Notes under the pieces: model-generated
The model's input: the letters and a program-made list of their open reading frames with translations, nothing else
Database searches by the model: none
Told to the model about the DNA's origin: nothing
Assembly (NCBI GenBank): GCA_015061805.1
Contig: SUVV01000001.1
Coordinates: forward strand, 122,214 to 186,213
Source of the DNA: Lentisphaerota bacterium
GTDB lineage: Bacteria > Verrucomicrobiota > Lentisphaeria > Victivallales > Victivallaceae
Length of the DNA: 64,000 bases
Direction of reading: 5' to 3'
In this document: piece by piece, positions 61,057 to 64,000 of the stretch
Position numbering within the stretch: the first letter of the stretch is position 1
How the letters are laid out: the number at the start of each line of letters is the position of its first letter
Program-made: the position numbers and the translations under genes

Positions 61057-63096
61057 ATGCCCATGACCCGACAGGAAATTTTAGATTCTCTGAATCCGGC
61101 GCAGGCTTCTGCCGCCGGAACCCATCAGGGTCCGGTGCTGGTACTGGCAGGAGCCGGTACCGGCAAAACCAGAGTGATCACCTTTCGCATCGCCTGTATG
61201 CTCGCCGATGGAATCCTGCCGGAACAGATTCTGGGATTGACCTTCACCAACAAAGCCGCCCGCGAAATGCGCGAACGTCTGGCGCAACTGGTCGATGAAA
61301 AGGTGGCAAAAGCGGTAACGTTGGGGACATTCCACAGTTTTTGTATCAGCATTTTGAGAAAACATATCGGGAAACTCGGCTTTATCGGCGGATTTACCGT
61401 TGCCGATGAATCAGACCAGCAGGGGATTTTCAAACAGGCGCTCGGTGAATGCGGCTGTAATTATGAGGGATTCCCGGCAGCGAAGTCTTTCGCCATCATC
61501 AGCAATTGGAAAAACCATCTTAAAACTCCGGAAGCGGCTCTCGCCGCCGCCGGAAACGATTTCGAAGCCACCGTCGGTCACGTTTACGAAAAATACCGCG
61601 ATCTGATGGAAACGCAAAATCTGATCGACTTCGACGATATGCTCCTTCTGGTCTGGCGGCTGTTCACCGAACACCCGGAAGTTCTGGAAAGTTACAAACA
61701 GCGTTTCCAATATCTTCTGGTCGACGAATATCAGGATACCAACGCCGCCCAGTTTGCGTTGGTCAAAATGCTCGCCGGAGAAAAATGCAACCTCTGTGTC
61801 GTCGGTGACGATGACCAGAGTATCTATTCGTGGCGTGGTGCTGATGTCGGAAATATTCTCGACTTCCCCAAGATATTTCCGGGAACCAAGGTGGTCAAAC
61901 TTGAGCAGAATTACCGTTCTCAACCGGCGATCCTCCATGCCGCCAACGCCATTATCGGCACCGGCAGCCGCCGTCATGACAAAAAATTGTGGAGCGACTT
62001 CGCCCCCGGCGGTAAACCTAAAATTTCCATTCTCGACCGGGATGATACCGAAGCCTCTTTCATCGCCGACCTCATCGCGGCAAGAAAAGCTGAACGGCCG
62101 GAACTTGCCTACAAAGATTTCGCCATCCTCTACCGTTCCAACCAGCTGTCGCGCCAACTTGAACAATCTTTGCGTCAGGCAGGTATTCCCTACCGTCTGG
62201 TGGGCGGTCAGCAATTCTACGCCCGCCGGGAAATCAAAGATGCAGTTGCCTATTTGAAACTGCTCTGCAATCCAAGAGATGACCAGAGCGTGCTCCGTAT
62301 TCTTGCCGCGCCGCCCCGGGGCATCGGCCCCAAGGCGGTAACTGAACTCAAGCGCCGCCGCGCCGAACAGCATATTCCGATGCTGACCAGTTTGCAGGAT
62401 GAAACTTTCATTTCCACGCTTTCAGCCAAAGCAAAAAACGAACTGCGTTCCATGCTTGACGCCTTTGCCCACGCCAGGAAAGAATTTGCAACACCCGGCG
62501 GATTGACCGGAAAAGTGATAAAATTCCTCGATGAAGTCGGCTACTCCATGGGACTTCAAAAAATCTACAAGGATATCAAAGACACCGAAAAGCGGCGGGA
62601 CAATGTCAACGAATTCATCAACGCCATCGCCCAGTTTGAGAACAAACAGGAGGAACCGCCCACCCTCGGCAGTTACCTCGAATCTTTCGCGTTGCTCGAA
62701 GAAAACGATAAGGTTGAGGAAAACCCGGAAAATGATGATGCCGTCACCCTTTCCACCATCCACGCTTCCAAAGGTCTGGAATACCCGGTGGTCTTCCTCG
62801 TCGCCATGGAACGCAACATCTTCCCCCACGAACGCGCGCTGGAAGAAAACGGCTACGAAGAGGAACTCCGCCTGTTCTACGTCGCCGTCACCCGCGCGAA
62901 ACAGGAACTCTACCTCACCCGCACCCGTTCCCGCATGAATCGCGGCGTTGTCCGCCCCGCATTGCCGTCACCTTTTCTGGAACTGCTCAACGACAATGTT
63001 GCCGAAAAGGTGGATGCCGAATCTCTCGTCAAACCGGCAGATGATGATGCCATCCGCCGGGCATTTGAAGCGTGTATAAGTCTTATGGATGATTAA
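61057..63096 (+). CDS. UvrD/PcrA/Rep-type DNA helicase
   Basis: 679 residues, slightly shorter than E. coli UvrD. Walker A is AGAGTGKT (31-38), then LTFTNKAAREMRERL, LLVDEYQDTN, VVGDDDQSIYSWRGAD, LEQNYRS and VTLSTIHASKGLEYPVV (motifs Ia to V), and LFYVAVTRAK (motif VI). It unwinds DNA 3'-5' in repair and replication restart. The C-terminal tail is truncated relative to PcrA. Start ATG 61057 with AAGGA. Confidence 0.93.
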   Translation: MPMTRQEILDSLNPAQASAAGTHQGPVLVLAGAGTGKTRVITFRIACMLADGILPEQILGLTFTNKAAREMRERLAQLVDEKVAKAVTLGTFHSFCISILRKHIGKLGFIGGFTVADESDQQGIFKQALGECGCNYEGFPAAKSFAIISNWKNHLKTPEAALAAAGNDFEATVGHVYEKYRDLMETQNLIDFDDMLLLVWRLFTEHPEVLESYKQRFQYLLVDEYQDTNAAQFALVKMLAGEKCNLCVVGDDDQSIYSWRGADVGNILDFPKIFPGTKVVKLEQNYRSQPAILHAANAIIGTGSRRHDKKLWSDFAPGGKPKISILDRDDTEASFIADLIAARKAERPELAYKDFAILYRSNQLSRQLEQSLRQAGIPYRLVGGQQFYARREIKDAVAYLKLLCNPRDDQSVLRILAAPPRGIGPKAVTELKRRRAEQHIPMLTSLQDETFISTLSAKAKNELRSMLDAFAHARKEFATPGGLTGKVIKFLDEVGYSMGLQKIYKDIKDTEKRRDNVNEFINAIAQFENKQEEPPTLGSYLESFALLEENDKVEENPENDDAVTLSTIHASKGLEYPVVFLVAMERNIFPHERALEENGYEEELRLFYVAVTRAKQELYLTRTRSRMNRGVVRPALPSPFLELLNDNVAEKVDAESLVKPADDDAIRRAFEACISLMDD

Positions 63097-63127
63097 ACTC
63101 CTCAACTTCAAGGAAAGGAAAATTATA

Positions 63128-63748
63128 ATGATCAAAAAACTTCTGCTTCTTTCTGTCGCTATTTCAACCGGAACCGTCGTTTGCGCCGCCCCGGAGCGCG
63201 ATCTGGACAGAAATCGACGTCCTGATGATCGCCGCCCGATCGTCCAAAATGGACAGCAGGCACCGGCAAAACCGCAAGCGCACAAACCGGCTCATAAACC
63301 GGCTCCGGTGAAACCGCAAGCGCACAAACCGGCTCATAAACCGGCTCCGGTGAAACCGCAAGCGCACAAACCGGCTCATAAACCGGCTCCGGCAAACGTT
63401 GTTGTAAAGCCGCTTCTGCCGGCTCCGGCGCCGGTGGTTACGACATCCCCCTATCGTATTGTTCGCAACACCTACACCATCCAACTCAATCCTGACAAAA
63501 CTATCATTTTTGAACAGCGCTACGTTGGTGTTCAGGAATTGCGCGACAAAATCCGCATGGTCAAATATGACCACCCCCGCCCTCACATCCGGATCAAAGT
63601 GGTCGAAGGCGTTGATGCCGCCCGGCTTAACTTTGCGCTGGATGAACTTAAAAAAGCCGGTTTTCACAATGTAGAAATCATCCGGATCAAACGTCGTGTC
63701 AAGTTTGTTCCGCAGCAGCACATCCCTGGGAAACGGATCAAACGCTGA
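63128..63748 (+). CDS. Exported repeat protein with ExbD-like C-terminal domain
   Basis: 206 residues from ATG 63128 (AGGAAAGG upstream). The signal peptide (MIKKLLLLSVAISTGTVVCA) leads into a Lys/His/Pro-rich linker of three 14-residue repeats (PVKPQAHKPAHKPA). The last 95 residues (NTYTIQLNPDKTIIFEQRYV, then ELRDKIRMVK, RPHIRIKVVEGV, FALDELKKAGFHNVEI) resemble the periplasmic domain of ExbD/TolR, but without its usual N-terminal membrane helix. ExbD homology is an inference. Confidence 0.6.
   Translation: MIKKLLLLSVAISTGTVVCAAPERDLDRNRRPDDRRPIVQNGQQAPAKPQAHKPAHKPAPVKPQAHKPAHKPAPVKPQAHKPAHKPAPANVVVKPLLPAPAPVVTTSPYRIVRNTYTIQLNPDKTIIFEQRYVGVQELRDKIRMVKYDHPRPHIRIKVVEGVDAARLNFALDELKKAGFHNVEIIRIKRRVKFVPQQHIPGKRIKR
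63263..63388 (+). repeat. Three tandem 42-base coding repeats
   Basis: Units at 63263-63304, 63305-63346 and 63347-63388 are nearly identical at DNA level, so recent slippage is likely and copy number may vary. Confidence 0.9.
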
Positions 63749-63777
63749 CAAAATTCAATTTTATTGAAAAATTTTTA

Positions 63778-63806
63778 TTGCAAAACCATTGAAAGCAGGT
63801 TATATT
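63778..63806 (+). promoter_or_regulatory. tRNA-Ser promoter
   Basis: TTGCAA (63778-63783), 17 bases, TATATT (63801-63806). CAGGTTAT (63796-63803) and ATAACCTG (63823-63830) form an 8-base inverted repeat around the start site. Confidence 0.55.
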
Positions 63807-63840
63807 ATTGTAATGCAGTATAATAACCTGCACTTCAAGT

Positions 63841-63930
63841 GGAGAGATGGCTGAGTGGCCGAAGGCGACGGTCTCGAAAATCGTTAACGGGGTTACCCGT
63901 TCGAGGGTTCGAATCCCTCTCTCTCCGCCA
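63841..63930 (+). tRNA. tRNA-Ser(CGA)
   Basis: 90 bases with a long variable arm as expected for serine. Acceptor GGAGAGA/TCTCTCC, discriminator G and encoded CCA. The anticodon stem ACGGT/ATCGT encloses CTCGAAA, giving anticodon CGA (reads UCG). T arm GAGGGTTCGAATCCCTC. The last 70 bases of the window hold no visible feature. Confidence 0.95.
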
Positions 63931-64000
63931 TTTTTATGCTCAAATTTTAACAAAACATCCCCACTTTTCCCCACTTGGGATTGAAAAACACCTATTGTTG

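Noticed and set aside
63738..63974. Minus-strand frame containing GGERGIRTLE
   Set aside because: It is antisense to tRNA-Ser; this peptide is a well-known artefact of translating tRNA-Ser genes backwards.
63931..64000. Integration site for a mobile element after tRNA-Ser
   Set aside because: No repeat of the tRNA 3' end and no integrase can be seen in the 70 bases available.

Overview
The window most likely comes from a Gram-negative chromosome of the PVC superphylum, probably a Lentisphaerae/Victivallales relative. This is an inference from gene content. There is a DUF1549/DUF1553 + DUF1501 + PPC-domain operon, several large secreted glycan-related proteins (DUF4838, DUF4091, CBM9-like, beta-helix), lipoproteins with clear lipoboxes, and a eukaryote-like UDP-sugar pyrophosphorylase in a cell-wall operon. 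There are no integrase, transposase, phage or CRISPR genes. Coding density is high, and most genes sit in tight operons with 0-30 base gaps or ATGA/TGATG/TAATG overlaps. Many promoters share one pattern: TTGAAA (or TTGACA/TGGAAA), 16-17 bases, then TATATT, often with an extended TGC before the -10 box.

Layout. 1-4.5 kb (minus): UDP-N-acetylhexosamine pyrophosphorylase, ftsW, murG, a small membrane or secreted protein and a partial gene. 4.9-7.7 kb (plus): a secreted DUF4838 glycosidase-like protein behind a phased GTCCGT array. 7.7-13.6 kb (minus): lytic transglycosylase, aspS, and a BPL_N lipoprotein-tsaE-CPBP protease-glycerate kinase operon. 13.8-18 kb (plus): asnB and a 752-residue lipoprotein. 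18.0-18.8 kb: a gene-free mosaic of palindromes, hairpins and direct repeats. 18.8-21.7 kb: pdxST diverging from a MocR regulator. 21.8-27.7 kb (minus): RidA-like, DUF1549/1553, DUF1501 and PPC genes. 27.7-30 kb: an ABC exporter. 30.1-35.4 kb (minus): aspartate-type aminotransferase, isochorismatase-like protein, accD, SRP RNA, rph and dnaX. 35.5-38.1 kb (minus): 5'-3' exonuclease, a structured RNA candidate, a GNAT protein and argC. 38.3-42.1 kb (plus): MFS transporter, a trp attenuator with trpB, and a HAD hydrolase bracketed by repeat elements. 42.2-49.1 kb (minus): four small proteins of unknown function, CBM9-like, DUF4091 and CocE-like proteins. 49.2-52.3 kb (minus): HtpX-like protease, LemA and a sodium:alanine symporter. 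52.4-60.9 kb (plus): leu leader, leuA, D,D-carboxypeptidase, glycosyltransferase, beta-helix protein, two unknowns and a YgiQ-type radical SAM protein. 61-64 kb (plus): UvrD/PcrA helicase, a repeat-containing secreted protein and tRNA-Ser(CGA).

How the genes work together. The first operon makes UDP-GlcNAc, uses it in lipid II synthesis (MurG) and supplies the septal polymerase (FtsW). The D,D-carboxypeptidase and lytic transglycosylase remodel the same wall. Amino-acid genes (argC, trpB, leuA, asnB, an aminotransferase) are scattered, and two of them sit behind leader peptides rich in their own amino acid.

The points most worth following up are: a textbook trp attenuator with a near-leaderless W-Y-W-L-W leader peptide; a leucine-rich leader before leuA; an A9 slippage site in dnaX placed to make a gamma-length product; a pdx-linked MocR regulator lacking the PLP lysine; an array of unlike perfect hairpins joined by a constant CTTCAC linker; and a dispersed palindrome-plus-hairpin element whose hairpin stems covary around a fixed loop. 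All calls rest on reading the sequence; no database search was run.
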